Assembly: GCF_932276165.1 (NCBI RefSeq)
Contig: NC_063991.1
Span: 3,339,001-3,403,000, forward strand
DNA: 64,000 nucleotides
Source of the DNA: Plutella xylostella
Taxonomy: Eukaryota; Arthropoda; Insecta; Lepidoptera; Plutellidae
Direction of reading: 5' to 3'
The translations under genes and the position numbers were made by a program. This document shows, in pieces, positions 32,219 to 43,611 of this stretch. The notes beneath the pieces were generated by a model. That model saw nothing but the letters and a program-made list of their open reading frames with translations, ran no database searches and had not been told where the DNA came from. The stretch's first letter is position 1; each line of letters starts with the position of its first letter.

Positions 32219-35200
32219 TTATTGACTCCTCCCCGCCGCCCAAGCCGCATACTCATCCGGCCACACCACAGACTCTATCCAGTCCACGTAAGTCGACACC
32301 CTGGTGTAGACCGACGGCTTGTTCTGTTCCGCGCACTTGTAGCCGAAGGAGGTCAGGCCGATGAGGTGGTAGATGCACTGGTTCTCCTTGGACACGATCT
32401 GGAGCGGTGCGCCGGAGTCGCCCTGGGAAATGTGGTTTTATTGTTAGGACTTTAAGAGAAGGAAGAAACGAATGTAGGTTTAATAAGGCGAACGACTCAT
32501 GCTGCCCAATGCCTAACCTATATTCTACCTAAAATTATGAATAATGAATGAAGTACATAAATAACTTTCAGTTGGGTACACTACATAATTCCGAATTACT
32601 TTTTTACGAATATGAAAATAACGATTTTTATAATTACGAATTTCAAAGTTCCGAATAATTCACAATCCCGAATTTCAAGTTTCCGAATAATGAAAATCAC
32701 GAATAGTTGATAAAACTAAATTTCAAACAACACATTTATTATAATGACGAAAGTAAAATTGCCGATTATTATAATTTCGATGTTTCAAATGTACGATTTT
32801 GTATTATATCGAATTGTTAAAATTACGAATCCCGAAGTTTTAATATTCCGAAAATACAAATCCCCGAATGTAATTTAGTTGACAAGAAATAAGTAGTTAT
32901 ATATTATACATGTATTTTTAAGCTTTATTATGTGAAACGCTCCGCTCCGCTTCGCTGTGCTCCGCTTTGTTTTTCAATATCTATGTGCACCTAACACGCT
33001 CCTCCTCGCTTTGCTCGTCGTCGCACCTATCTTTAGGTTTTGGTACTAGGGGTTTTGACATTATTATTATTAATATTATTGGCGCTATGGGGAGACGCTC
33101 CGCTCCGCTTCGCTGCGCTCCGCTCCGCTTCGCTGCGCTCCGCTTTGGTTTCGACGAACATGTGCACCTAACACGCTCCTCCTCGCTTTGCTCGTCGTCG
33201 CACCTATCTGTAGGTTTTTTAAGGTTAAACACAATAAAAATCCGAGCAATTGTATTGCTTTCTAGTGTTACTTAACAACAAATACTACAAATAGTTTTCT
33301 ATTTAACAATTGTTTTGCTCTATATTTGAAACGCTCCGCTCCGCTTTGTTTTTCGATATCTATATGCACCTAACACGCTCCTCCTCTCTTTGCTCGTCGT
33401 CGCACCTATCTTTTGGTTTTGGGTCTAAGGTTTAAAAAACGTTTATGTTTTTTTTGACAAAATCACGAATTATCATATTTCCGATCGGGATTTGAATTTT
33501 TCGTGATTTTAATAAATCGGTATTATATTTTTCGTATATTAAAGTAATCGTATTTTTTTACGTTCGTATATTTAACAATCGTTATAACAAATCTTCGTGA
33601 TTATAATATTCGAAATTATAATTTTCGTGATTTTTATAATTCGTTATTTTAAAAAATCGGTATTGCAATATTTCGTAAATTACATATTCGGTGTTATCAA
33701 ATTCGGAAAAAAGTTTTTCGGAATATTTGGGTGTTCCCCTTTCAGTTGCCATTTTTGTTTAGTTTCTTTATTGACACGGCCTATAGTTACAAGAAGTGTT
33801 CCAAATTCAAATTTATGTCAAACTCTCAGTTTTACAATCAATTTCTGCCAGTAATCATGTTTTGGATTAGAAGATTATTTAAAGTAGGTTCAGCCTAGCA
33901 AAAAAATACAGGAATAAGACACGATATTTTACTTACTGATTTAGTTACACGTGTGTAGGTAGGTTAGGTAGGGAGTCGTAAAAACATAAGTAGTCTCATC
34001 TCACCTGGCACGTGTCCATGCCGCCGCGCACCTCGCCGGCGCACAACTGCGAGTCGCGGAAGCCCTGCCAGTGTCGGTTGCGGTTGTTCCTCAGCAGACG
34101 GTCGCAGTACGAGTTCTCGAGCAGAGTGAGGGAGACCTTCTGGAGGAGGTCCGCTTTCTCTTGCGTGCCTGTTGAGGGGAGTGGGTTTTAAAAACGTTGT
34201 GTTATTATATTGTTGCGAAATAACTGTTAGTTTCTTTGTTTTAGAGTAGATAGATACGTCATATTTAGGTACAACTACAAACACAAATAAGATGGTAGTT
34301 ACAAATAGTTAGTTAACTAAAATCTTTGACAAAAAGAAAATACTCCATAACCAGCGCCAGAACTGACAGAAAACCTCTCAATCGGATGCTTAGGTTACTT
34401 TTGTCACGTCTTCTCGAAAGTTTGCTGCTTTGCGTGATATTTATGCTAGTCAAACGTTCAAATTGTTACAATGAATACACCCACAAGCAATGAAAACGGT
34501 CCACCTGCCATTCTGCTATATCTCTGGAACTTTTTCATTGCTCGCGTCATTAAAATCAACTCACGTTGGTTCACCACGCCCCAGCCCGTGGCTATAGCCT
34601 TATCCTCGTGGAAGGGACCGCCGGGCCACAGGCACGCGGGGCGGATGCTGTTGCTGAGGTCCACGTCGGTCGCCAGCTCCATCAGAGCGATGTCGTTGTA
34701 CCGCACTGGCGAGTGGTAGTCCGGGTGCACGATGATGTTCCGTATTGGCACCTGAGGAGTTAACAACGAACTTTATGGATAATCCTTAGGCAGCATTGGT
34801 TATCTGTGGTGGTAAGAAGATTAAAAATATAATTTTCCAGCCGTGTTCGGTTTCACATTCCGTAGGTAAGTTGAAGTGGTAGTTGGATGGTTAATATATT
34901 ATATCAGCTGAAGAACCAAAGATCGTCGGGATCGCGAATGCAGACCACAAACAAGGATATATAGCGTGGGACGCCCTGCAGCTCACTGGGACTGACGACT
35001 CTAGATAGGTAGCTGGTAATTGTGGAAATAGACAGAGGACGTTTGTTGTAGGCTTATTTCCAGCAGTGGACGAATACGGGCTGATGATAATGTGGTGGTG
35101 AAGGGCCTGATGCCTTAGACAGCAACACAACTCACGTCGACAGGCGTGGCGTCGTCCTGCGCCTTCGGGTTGATGTTCCTATCTCCTAAGCGCGCCACCA

Positions 35201-38200
35201 CGGGCCGGCTGGAGGCGCGGTCGCGCGAGCAGTGCGCCGCCGTCAGCAGCCAGCGCGCGCTGATGAGGGACCCTCCGCACTTGAAGTCGTAGCCTTCCGC
35301 TGAGGCGAAGCCGATCGCTGCCTGGTGGTGAAGTGGAGTTAATAGAGAGGGGGAAATTTTAATGTTATATTTCTTGTTTATTATTTATTCATATAGGTAG
35401 ATATAACTTAGTAGGTAGGTACACTTATGTTTATATTTGTGCAATAAAACAATGATAAATTAATATAATTTTTTTGTTGTAAATATGTATCGTTAATACC
35501 TGCAAGGTATAAATGTGATACACCCGACAAATTCATTTTGTATCTGGGTATTTGTAGATAAGGTAGATTCATTTACACATTTAATTAAAAGTATACAAAT
35601 AAGTAAGGATTGTAACCACCTTACGCGGGTAAGCACTCATATGGCATTGGCATAAACCACCAAATTGAACTGTCATATTTTTCCCGCGCAACCTAAAAGT
35701 GTGTATACGAATCCATATTCCAAGCACCCAACTATAAAAAAATAACCTTTTCCCTTTTATTATAAAACATACACTACAGAAGATGGTTCTGGTTTAAACA
35801 CGGGTTGTGTGGCCTAATGTAGATTTTTAAAATTTGCCGCCGTTTTCTTTGGACATCTTTCACTGGCCAAGCTCTAGTTCAGCAGTAACAGCTCACCATG
35901 TGCGGGAACTCCTCAGGCAAAGTATTAGTTACAGTTACTACTCCTTATTCCAAGGACCTAACCTATAAATCATAACCTCACCATGTGCGGGAATTCCTCC
36001 GGCGCGGCGTCCCGCCCGCCCAAGACCAGCCCCACGCCGCTCCGGCTGCAGCGCGGCCGCGAGATGGACTGCAACTCGGGCTCCGGCAGCAGCGAGCTGA
36101 AGCTCACCGTGAACGTCACTGATTTGCTGTACTCGCGGCATTCTGGGGGGACAACAAGCGTTTTAGTGAAAAAAAAAAACACTGGGCAAAGAAAAAATAA
36201 CGCGCGAATACAAAGGAAGATGTAAATGGAGAACAGACTGATTCATGCTGACTAACTAACTATGTCATTGTATAAGGCCTATTATTTTTAGGTCTTTATA
36301 CTCTACCCACATTATGTAACGTGCACATTATAACTATGAGGCGTTTGTAAAAAAAACAATAAGCCGCACCAAAAAAAACGAATCCAGTTACGATTTGAAA
36401 AAAAACTACTTACTTCTTTCGCTAACTCTAATGTTAGGATTATTATTGTTGTTGTTGTTGTTGTTTCCAGCAGAGGACTGAAATCTGTCTTCCCTGAAAA
36501 GTAGATAAATAATGGTTAACTAGTATTAGTAACTAGGTGAACCTGTGTACCTAGTTGGTTAAAGCAAGTATTCTTCTGTCACCGTGGTGAGAGGATTTAG
36601 CGCCTGTCAGTCACTGCCTGCCCAGGCTGCTCTTGAGTACCACTCTTGACTTATTATACTGCGTGCGGCTTCATCATTACAATACATGTAATGACCCATC
36701 ACGTCCCCACTGCTGGGAGCACGGGTCCCCTTCTGATGAAGGAAGGTTTTAGGGCCTAGTCCACCACGCGGGCCTCGTGCGAGTGTTCACAGTTTGCTAA
36801 TTTCGCGCTCTCAGTGTTTAAAATGACTGAGTAGGTAGGTATATCATATTCCACGGGGAAAGACATCTGATACAAACAAAAACTACCCTAATAAGGGTCC
36901 TGTCAGATGTCTTTTTCCCGTGAAACAAAGCATAGGTTCCTTACTGGGAACGCAGCCTCTTGACGAGTGTTATTGACTTACTGATTAGGCGGGGGCGTGG
37001 GCCTCGCCGTTTGAAGAATGTTTCCGCGTTCAGTGCAACACACCAGTGCATTGTCGAAGTTGTAAGTGCATATTGATGGCCGAATGCCGTTCTGCCTGTA
37101 AGTTGAGAGAAAAGATTTTTAATATTGTACAAAGACACCGGAAGTGGTATGTTATGGTAAAACAGTGCGAGTAGTGCCGCTGCTCAAAGATAGATGGCGC
37201 TTTCAATAGTTCTACCGAAAGTGCATTTCTATGGTAAAGTAGTGCAAGTAGTATCATGCACTACTCAAATATAGATTGCACTTTTAAAAGATTTCGGTTG
37301 AGATATATTATGTGTACATAATTTTATTTTAATGTGGAACACTATCATATTTTATTTATAAACACTTTATTGTATAATAATAAAAACAGTTACAAAAATG
37401 GACTTAAAAGTAGTAAGTATATACAGAGGCGGGCTTATTGCCAAGAAGCAATTTCTTCCAACCAACCTTTGTTTGGTGGAAAACTAAAGTTTTTAAACTC
37501 CTTTAATACAATAAAAAGCTATACAAAAACAATGTGGAAAGATCCTAAACTAAAACATAATATCTAAGCTAAAAACGAAAAATACAAACTAACTACCTAT
37601 TTAACTTACATACATAATAATAATACAAATACACATAATACCTAAATGACAAAATAGACTTAATATGAGGAATTATAAAAATTTATAACAACGGCCATTT
37701 TGGCATGTCCCTCGACTTCTTTATTTATTTGCAGGGATTTCTTTCCTTATATTGGTAAACAATGCCTTTTAACTGAAAATATAACTTATTGACTATATTT
37801 AAAACTAAAATGGAATTAAATCCTTCTTAAACTGAATTTTACAAAAATATTTAAACAAGTCGTGACCCACGATTTTGCCCTGTCCCCAGCATAAAATGAA
37901 ACTTTAAGCTCAATATATTCAAAATTTTACTAAGTAGCCGAACTTTTGGAGTGGTTTTTACGGAATATCTACTAAATAATTATCGTTTGACATCATTAAA
38001 AGTGCTAATAATAGCCGTTTTATATTTTTTAATCGAAAACAATTGCGGCCCTAATTTTGATACGTCCGGAAATGTCGGTTTTGTTACCGCATTTTTTCCT
38101 ATAGATAATTTACCAAATGCTTATTTTTCGTTTTTAAAATATGGCAATACTAAGAACTTAGAGATTGCCGGCTTAAAAAATTGAAAAAGGCCTCCGTGGG

Positions 38201-41119
38201 TAGCTCAGTGAGACTGTCTCTATTACCGGTCGAACTGTGACCAAATTTGTCGTCAAGTTTGTTACTACCGTAATCAATTATTTATGAACACATTTCTTCC
38301 AATAAATTAATATAAAAAGGCATGGTTAATGCTAAACAAATTGTGGTATTTGGTTTATCACTGCTAGTAACTGAACGGCTAATATATTTTTTCAAAGGTT
38401 AGGTGGGCGTGTTTTGTTACTTCGGTTTTGTTACTGAGGGTACGGTAACATATAGTTGGAACGAAAAAGTAACAAAATCGACAGGTTTACATGGCGACTT
38501 TAATAACGAAATTCGGATTTTTATGACTGTTTATTTATTGTTTATTTTTGTTATAAATGTATTTTTTTGAGCGATATAACCCAATTTAGTGTTAAACCTA
38601 TTATGAAGATGTTTGAAGTAAATTTCATGTGAAATTGGGCTCATGTTTTAAATTCATCATGTTCAAATTTTGTGCTGGTGCCATGTAAACCAAGCCCAAC
38701 AATTTTGTTACCTTCCGTTTTGTAGCTGTCCCTGCATTTTGTTCGAAGATTTTGTACTATTTTGTTTGCAACTCTTTACTTTTATAATTTATTTGGTTCT
38801 AATTATTTAATATTAGTTATTCCCCAACCTATGTTAAAGTTATTAATGTGTTGTTGTTTAAATTACGCCTCAGGCATTAAAAATAATTCTTGATTTGTTG
38901 ACTGTGGTAACAAAACTGAGACATTATTGAATTTTTCACTGATTTCTAAAGAATATACTACTTTTTTCCTTTGATAATTTCATTTAAGAAGACGGCGGCT
39001 TTCCTTTAAATACGTTAAATTGAAAGAATACCTATAGTTTATTTAATTATCTAGGCCCCAAGAATGGTAACAAAACAGAAATTAATTCATACTAACCGTC
39101 ACATTTTTTCATTTTATTAAATAAGTACTAATAATACCGTAATTACACAATATATTTTAATAACTATAGATTATAGCGGTGTGATTTCATTTACTCAAAA
39201 TATATTACAACATCTAAAAATAAAAACATAACATTTTCATCCGTTGTTATAAATTTTTATAATTCCTCATATATATCCGCTATATTTATATAAATATGTG
39301 GCTTCATTCATTAATTTCTAAATAAATGTAATAATTTTAGATTACTTACTGATAGTTACGTAAAGCTGATGGACATCGATCCGAGAAAACACATCTTCCG
39401 TACGTGTTCGTGTATTGATCGATGCAAATGTCACCCACTGAAATACATTTTTGACAAATTAATTCCGAAATACTTACATAATTATTTCAATCAAGTAAAT
39501 TTCGATTTCAACCTATTGTAGATTAAAATAAATATGGGTTTTAAGTTTTAGGAAACGGTCTATTATAAAATACATAACTAGCTACTCACATTCACCATCA
39601 ACCATCATCCATCCATCCATCATCAGCCTACAGCAGTCCACTGCTGGACGTAGGCCTCTCCCAATCCCAAAGCACGCCACTAGATGCGATCTATAGCTTT
39701 CCGCATCCAACCATTACCTACCAGCGCCACCTTTCGCAAGTCGTCACCCCATCTAGCCAGAGGGTGACCATGAAATAAGTTAATTAAGAGACTTACAGGA
39801 AATTGCGTTTAGTAAGTACCTACATAGTTATAATTCTTATATACTTTTTTTTAAATTAATAACCTATTTACCTAGCTCCTTGCCTGATTATAATTAAGTA
39901 ACCACACTATTTTTCTTTGTGTCATTCTTCAAATCTATAATTTTAATAAAGGTAAAGCTCAAAATGTTTGCAATAGGCACTTATTAAGTATGTCTTGTTG
40001 ACTAAACATAATACAAATATGACAAATGGAAAAACATACGTATTTTTCCTAAATTGAAAATATTTATCCTCGTAGGATACGTTACGTATATCTACATAAG
40101 GCAGAGGAAACAGATGAAGAAAATTATGCACAATAAACAAAGTACTCATTAATAATAAATTTAAATACCGTAGTGTTAATATTAATTAAAATCATTCAAC
40201 TGTTAAAAACCATGAAACCCACCAAAATACCAATCTCTATAACGATAATACTTAGTAGCATATAGTAACTAAGTACCTAACTATTATTCTTAACTATGCC
40301 TTTTTATGTATAGTTGATAAAGGTGTATGGATTTGTTGAATAATTATGTAATGTACGGTGGCCTGCGCCTAAAAGTATACAGGCGGAGTTTTTAAAATAG
40401 CAATCCCATGATGAAGGGACCAGCTACATCTGTTATAAATCTGGGGACGTGTTGTGTGTGATGTGTGTACCAGTGGTGTTTATGTGGATATGCTAGAGTA
40501 GCATGTGAGCTTGAGATCGCTATTTTAAAAACTCCGCCTGTATACTTTTAGGCGCAGGCCGCCGCCGCCGTACGTATGCCGAATGTTAAAATATAAACCA
40601 GAAAATCTACGTCAGCATCACATCAAAAAGTTTCATAACAAGTTCAAGTATATACAGTGTCGTCTACCTAACAGGCCATGTGAGTGCTGTAGGCACAGTG
40701 TCTGCGCAGTACACAGGGGCGCTCTCCAGTGATCTATCACTCTTTAGTATTTTGATTTGCACTCACAAAGGGAAACAATTACTTGTTTACTCTTATGTAT
40801 TAACTTAGGCAAGTACACTACTTTTTAAAGATTTAAAAATATAACTTTTATAAAGATTAAGTATAATTATGAGTAGACTCAATTTGACTCGATTTATCTT
40901 TCATTTACCATTCATCTTATGTTACTGTCTAAGTAAAAGTAGCAAGCCGAGCTTTCCAAACGTGAAAAGTTCTGGGAAACCCCGGCTGGACAGTGGCCAT
41001 ATTATGTATCTAAACGTAAAATATTAGTTTAACATGTGTTTACCTCGTTTTTGGGAATCCCCGCCAGTCACAATAAACAATATGGTCGCAAGCACATCGA
41101 TACAGAAATTAAGCTGCAT
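32219..41119 (-). CDS. CLIP-domain serine protease, Snake-like, complete, 419 residues
   Basis: Secreted trypsin-like zymogen of the kind used in insect Toll and melanisation cascades. Nine exons, in gene order, are 41044-41119, 39350-39437, 36982-37095, 36414-36493, 35982-36142, 35136-35321, 34565-34751, 34005-34168 and 32219-32422; phases fit throughout. Residues 1-20 or so form a signal peptide (FCIDVLATILFIVTGG). The CLIP domain spans Cys30-Cys75 with Cys30, 41, 47, 64, 74 and 75. The linker (exon 4) holds nine consecutive Asn at 103-111. The catalytic domain starts around VLGGRDAAPEEFPHM. His203 (TAAHC), Asp255 (YNDIALMEL) and Ser355 (GDSGAP) form the triad, and Asp349 implies cleavage after Arg/Lys. 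The expected activation point follows Leu158 (GVGL-VLGG), as in Drosophila Snake and its moth relatives. This is most likely a terminal or upstream CLIP-C protease. Introns carry two large TIR elements and an exon scrap at about 35892. Confidence 0.93.
32574..33738. mobile_element. Unclassified TIR element with 9-bp target duplication and CGAA-word arrays
   Basis: CTTTCAGTT is duplicated at 32565-32573 and 33739-33747. The ends are inverted: GGGTACAC at the left, GTGTTCCC at the right. From 32590 to about 32875 degenerate words of the type ATTMCGAAT recur every 16-18 bases (TTCCGAATTA, ATTACGAATTTC, ATCCCGAATTTC). The right arm (about 33460-33725) carries them inverted (TTTCGTGATTTT). The middle holds three copies of a GC-richer unit of about 110 bp at about 32936, 33089 and 33330 (CGCTCCGCTCCGCTTCGCTG, then CACCTAACACGCTCCTCCTC). 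No transposase is present. The layout and the 9-bp duplication mirror the MULE at 27113-29622, so a non-autonomous MULE of another family is the best inference. It sits in the last intron of the protease gene. Confidence 0.75.
34471..34552. repeat. MITE remnant with CAATGAAAAAGTTCC ends, copy 2
   Basis: The ends ACCCACAAGCAATGAAAAC and TTTTTCATTGCTCGCG are inverted around CCACCTGCCATT, as in 8640-8712. It lies just beyond protease exon 34565-34751. Confidence 0.55.
34910..35110. repeat. Dispersed LINE-like remnant
   Basis: It contains GACGCCCTGCAGCTCACTGG and, further on, TATTTCCAGCAGTGGACG. Related pieces are at 31560-31640 and, on the other strand, 39600-39780 (AGTCCACTGCTGGACGTAGG). I infer 3' remnants of one non-LTR family. 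Confidence 0.45.
36694..36785. repeat. Dispersed repeat fragment (same family as 5627-5760)
   Basis: It contains CACGTCCCCACTGCTGGGA, GATGAAGGAAGGTTTTAG and GGCCTAGTCCACCACGCGGG. It lies in the intron between protease exons 3 and 4. Confidence 0.5.
37300..37620 (-). repeat. LINE 3' end fragment
   Basis: It contains TTTATAAACACTTTATTG, ACAAAAATGGACTTAAAAG, GGCGGGCTTATTGCCAAG and AATTTCTTCCAACCAACC. The same order of words (ACAAATGGCGGCCTTAT, ATTTCTTCCAG) occurs at 47945-48125 and 57400-57560. On the minus strand these end in ...AATAAAG.., as non-LTR 3' ends do. Confidence 0.5.
37663..39272. mobile_element. TIR element with 32-bp inverted ends and repeated TTTTGTTAC words
   Basis: The first 32 bases (beginning ATATGAGGAATTATAAAAAT and ending CAACGG) are repeated inverted at 39241-39272. 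The interior repeatedly contains TTTTGTTAC or its complement GTAACAAAA (near 38085, 38260, 38415, 38430, 38470, 38705, 38910, 39070), often followed by CG or YG. I could not find a convincing transposase, and the target duplication is ambiguous because the flanks are AT-rich. It occupies most of the intron between protease exons 2 and 3. Confidence 0.65.
39600..39780. repeat. Dispersed LINE-like remnant (AGTCCACTGCTGGACGTAGG)
   Basis: An (ATCC)n start is followed by CAGCAGTCCACTGCTGGACG, AGGCCTCTCCCAATCCCAAA and GTCACCCCATCTAGCC. This block is frequent in moth genomes. It is non-coding here. Confidence 0.5.
40357..40569. repeat. MITE family C with GTAC target, copy 1
   Basis: GTAC flanks both ends (40353-40356 and 40570-40573). 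The ends GGTGGCCTGCGCCTAAAAGT and ACTTTTAGGCGCAGGCC are inverted repeats of over 40 bp that continue through TATACAGGCGGAG. The right end has extra GCC units. A second copy is at 62380-62587. It lies in the first intron of the protease gene. Confidence 0.75.
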
Positions 41120-42871
41120 CTTCACAAAATTAAATCACTTCATTTCCTTAAAAAAAACATTTAAATTGCCTTCTTATGACAACACTTTTAAAAAACAAAT
41201 TCTAATTACGTAAAACGATTAGTTTTGATAAGCACATATAAAATTGATATTTAAAAAAATATTAAATGCTTAAAAATTTAAGTAGGTACCTACTTATGTA
41301 TTTGAAATACAAATATACGACCGTCTTTTACCGATCTTAAACCGGTACTAAATATATAAATACTCGTAGTAGGAAAAGGCAGACGGCGGGACGTCCAAAC
41401 AAGTTATGTACAATGAATTTATCGACTATCATTCAAAAATGGCATTTATGGTAAGGACATAGAGTATTTGGGAGCATGTGGCACTATGAAACGTAGTGTA
41501 TTACGGTGACCATAGATTGTAATTAGCTTTGCAAAAAATGTGTCTAATGGAAATACAAAATGACCTATTACACAATGCGTGTCATAAGGATAACCTATTA
41601 GTTATTTCCTATTACGATGTTCGCCAGGACGTATTATTTAAACTAAAATGTGAAACCCTATTGCTATGATTGGATATCATTTGCGCGGTAAATCCACCTT
41701 TGTGTACTTTATAAAAACTATTTTTCCCTCTTCCCCAGTAAATAGATAGCTACGTGTAAGCGATAATATATTTTTACTGAACTACATATACCTAATATAT
41801 TATTGAAACTTATGTAGGTACGTAAGTTTATTGTGTCCCACTGTACGGAGTAACTACAGAAAGAGTTGCCACACCCACACTGTTAAACGGCGATCGCGGG
41901 AACCCCCTGTATGTAAATGTCAGAGAATGTTCATAAAAAAATGACTTGTGGTCTTTGTATCGACATAATTTTTCATTAAATACCTAAATGTTTCTGAGTA
42001 CAAACACTTAAGCGACTATTGGAGCTAGAGACAAGAATAAAATTAAAATATATATTAGTATCATGTAGGTAGGTACTAGTCTAATAAATGAAATATACTT
42101 AATGATAATTAACGAAAAATCAAATTAATGTTTTTAAATAGCCTGATTTGTGTCCCACTGCTGGGCAAAAGCCTCATTATACAAGCCTCATTGGACAAGT
42201 TCCTACATGAGTGGTCCGAAGTGGCGGAGGATCGCGATCGTTGGACCAAAAATAAGTATCTACCTAATATGTTAAAAGTATTTTTACTAGGTATGTACTT
42301 ATTTACAGAGCAAAAACCTAGGCATGTAATATAAATAACTACTACTAATTGTATAAATAAACACCTCTAAACATAAAGAGTCCGTATTACGGACTCTTTG
42401 GTTCTACTAAGGTTACCTACTCACAGAAAAAAAATATAAAGCGCCGCGCACGGAAAATCCCGAAATCCCGTGAATTCCACAGGAAAGCGACTTGTGTGGT
42501 CACCCTACACGGACGCAGAACAATATTAGAAGTATTTTTTTCCTCATGAATAATTTAGATGATGTTACTTTAGTTCATTTGATAAACATCATTATAATCC
42601 CATCGTGTGTGAAGATAATGATTTAATTATGTGTAGGTATAAGTAATAAAAACCTTGTTTAAATATTCATTTCAATTTTCATTTAAACTACCTATTTAAA
42701 TTTTGTTGTAAAGTCTGTTTTTGCTGCTAAAGTTGAGTTTATTGGTTACACTCTGTAAAGAAAGAATCAATTGTAATTGTAACTTTGTAAAATATATTTA
42801 AAGTACGTGAAAATTAAAATTTTAGCAGTCAAGCAAAACAAAAGTGATGAAAAAAATAAAAACAAAAAGTG
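41120..42871. other. Intergenic, upstream of the CLIP protease
   Basis: It should include the protease promoter; I cannot point to a defensible TATA box. There is a LINE-like scrap at about 42140-42250 (GTCCCACTGCTGGGCAAAAG). I see no clear NF-kB-type site and no gene. Confidence 0.45.
42864..42868 (-). terminator. RNA polymerase III terminator (T5)
   Basis: On the minus strand five T residues follow the tRNA-Val gene within three bases of its last nucleotide, the usual stop for RNA polymerase III. Confidence 0.7.
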
Positions 42872-42944
42872 TGATTCCGGCCAGGATCGAACTGGCGGCC
42901 TTCTGCGTGTAAAGCAGATGTGATAACCACTACACCACGGAACC
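42872..42944 (-). tRNA. tRNA-Val (anticodon UAC)
   Basis: The minus strand folds into a full 73-nt cloverleaf. The acceptor stem is GGTTCCG/CGGAATC with one G-U pair and discriminator A. The D arm lies within GTGTAGTGGTTATCAC. The anticodon stem TCTGC/GCAGA encloses loop TTTACAC (anticodon TAC). The T stem GCCAG/CTGGC encloses TTCGATC. The A and B boxes are intact, there is no intron, and CCA is not encoded. Unlike the SINE heads in this window, it is not attached to a repeat body and is followed by a T5 terminator. It decodes GUA (and possibly other Val codons). Confidence 0.95.
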
Positions 42945-43112
42945 AGCTGACAGTGTTGGCGAAATATACATTCTAGAGCTACACGTACATTTTATTCGTT
43001 CTCTGTGTTGAAAGTTATTTTGGTCAAGATAAAATGAAATACCTAGTTAATGAAGATATTGATAAACATTTTCAGAAAAAGAGGGGTGTTATAAGTTTAA
43101 CGTGTCTGTGTA

Positions 43113-43258
43113 TTTATATTTAGTATCTATCTATCTATCTATGTATTTGTGTAGATATATCAGCTGTCCGACAACCATAACACAGGTTCTGCCTAGCTTG
43201 GGGTCGGATGGCCGTGTGTGAGATGTCCCCACATATTTATTTATTATTATTATTTATT
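43113..43258 (+). repeat. tRNA-derived SINE, type I, 5'-truncated
   Basis: It begins within the body near ATCTATCTATCTATGTATTT and continues with ATATATCAGCTGTCCGAC to GAGATGTCCCCACATATTTA and an (ATT)n tail. The tRNA head is missing. Confidence 0.65.
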
Positions 43259-43462
43259 TGTCTGTGGTTGCGTAGCTCCCAAAAATGGATTTTTTAGGGT
43301 CATAGGTTGCATAATGAGTGTTTTTACGCCATGTTGCATGCCGACTCGATGCAAGCAAAGACTACTAAGTATATTATACTGCCGGCAAGTATGAATAGCT
43401 TCACAGTATAAAATACCTACTCTATCACTTGAAAGTCAGATAAAAATCGGGCCCCTAAGCTC

Positions 43463-43611
43463 CAATTTCGCCATAGTCGGTTATATCGTAACCAGGGATT
43501 GGTTCATCAATTATACCTACGTCATCTCCATATGAAATTCTTGACAGATGTGTCAAAAGTCAACCAATAATCCCTGGTTATGCTCTAACCCACTATGGCG
43601 AAATTGGCACT
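43463..43611. repeat. Palindromic MITE, family B, copy 2
   Basis: The inverted ends are CAATTTCGCCATAGTCGG and CACTATGGCGAAATTGGCAC, with internal TAACCAGGGATTGG / AATAATCCCTGGTTA. This is the clearest copy of the family. Confidence 0.75.

Noticed and set aside
32981..33275. Frames with repeated SEEERVRCT and KRSGAQRSG, and an overlapping plus-strand frame
   Set aside because: They come from the triplicated GC-rich unit of a non-autonomous element; no start context, splice sites or family support a gene.
37951..38184. 77-codon frame inside the TIR element
   Set aside because: It lacks transposase motifs and is probably chance in AT-rich DNA.
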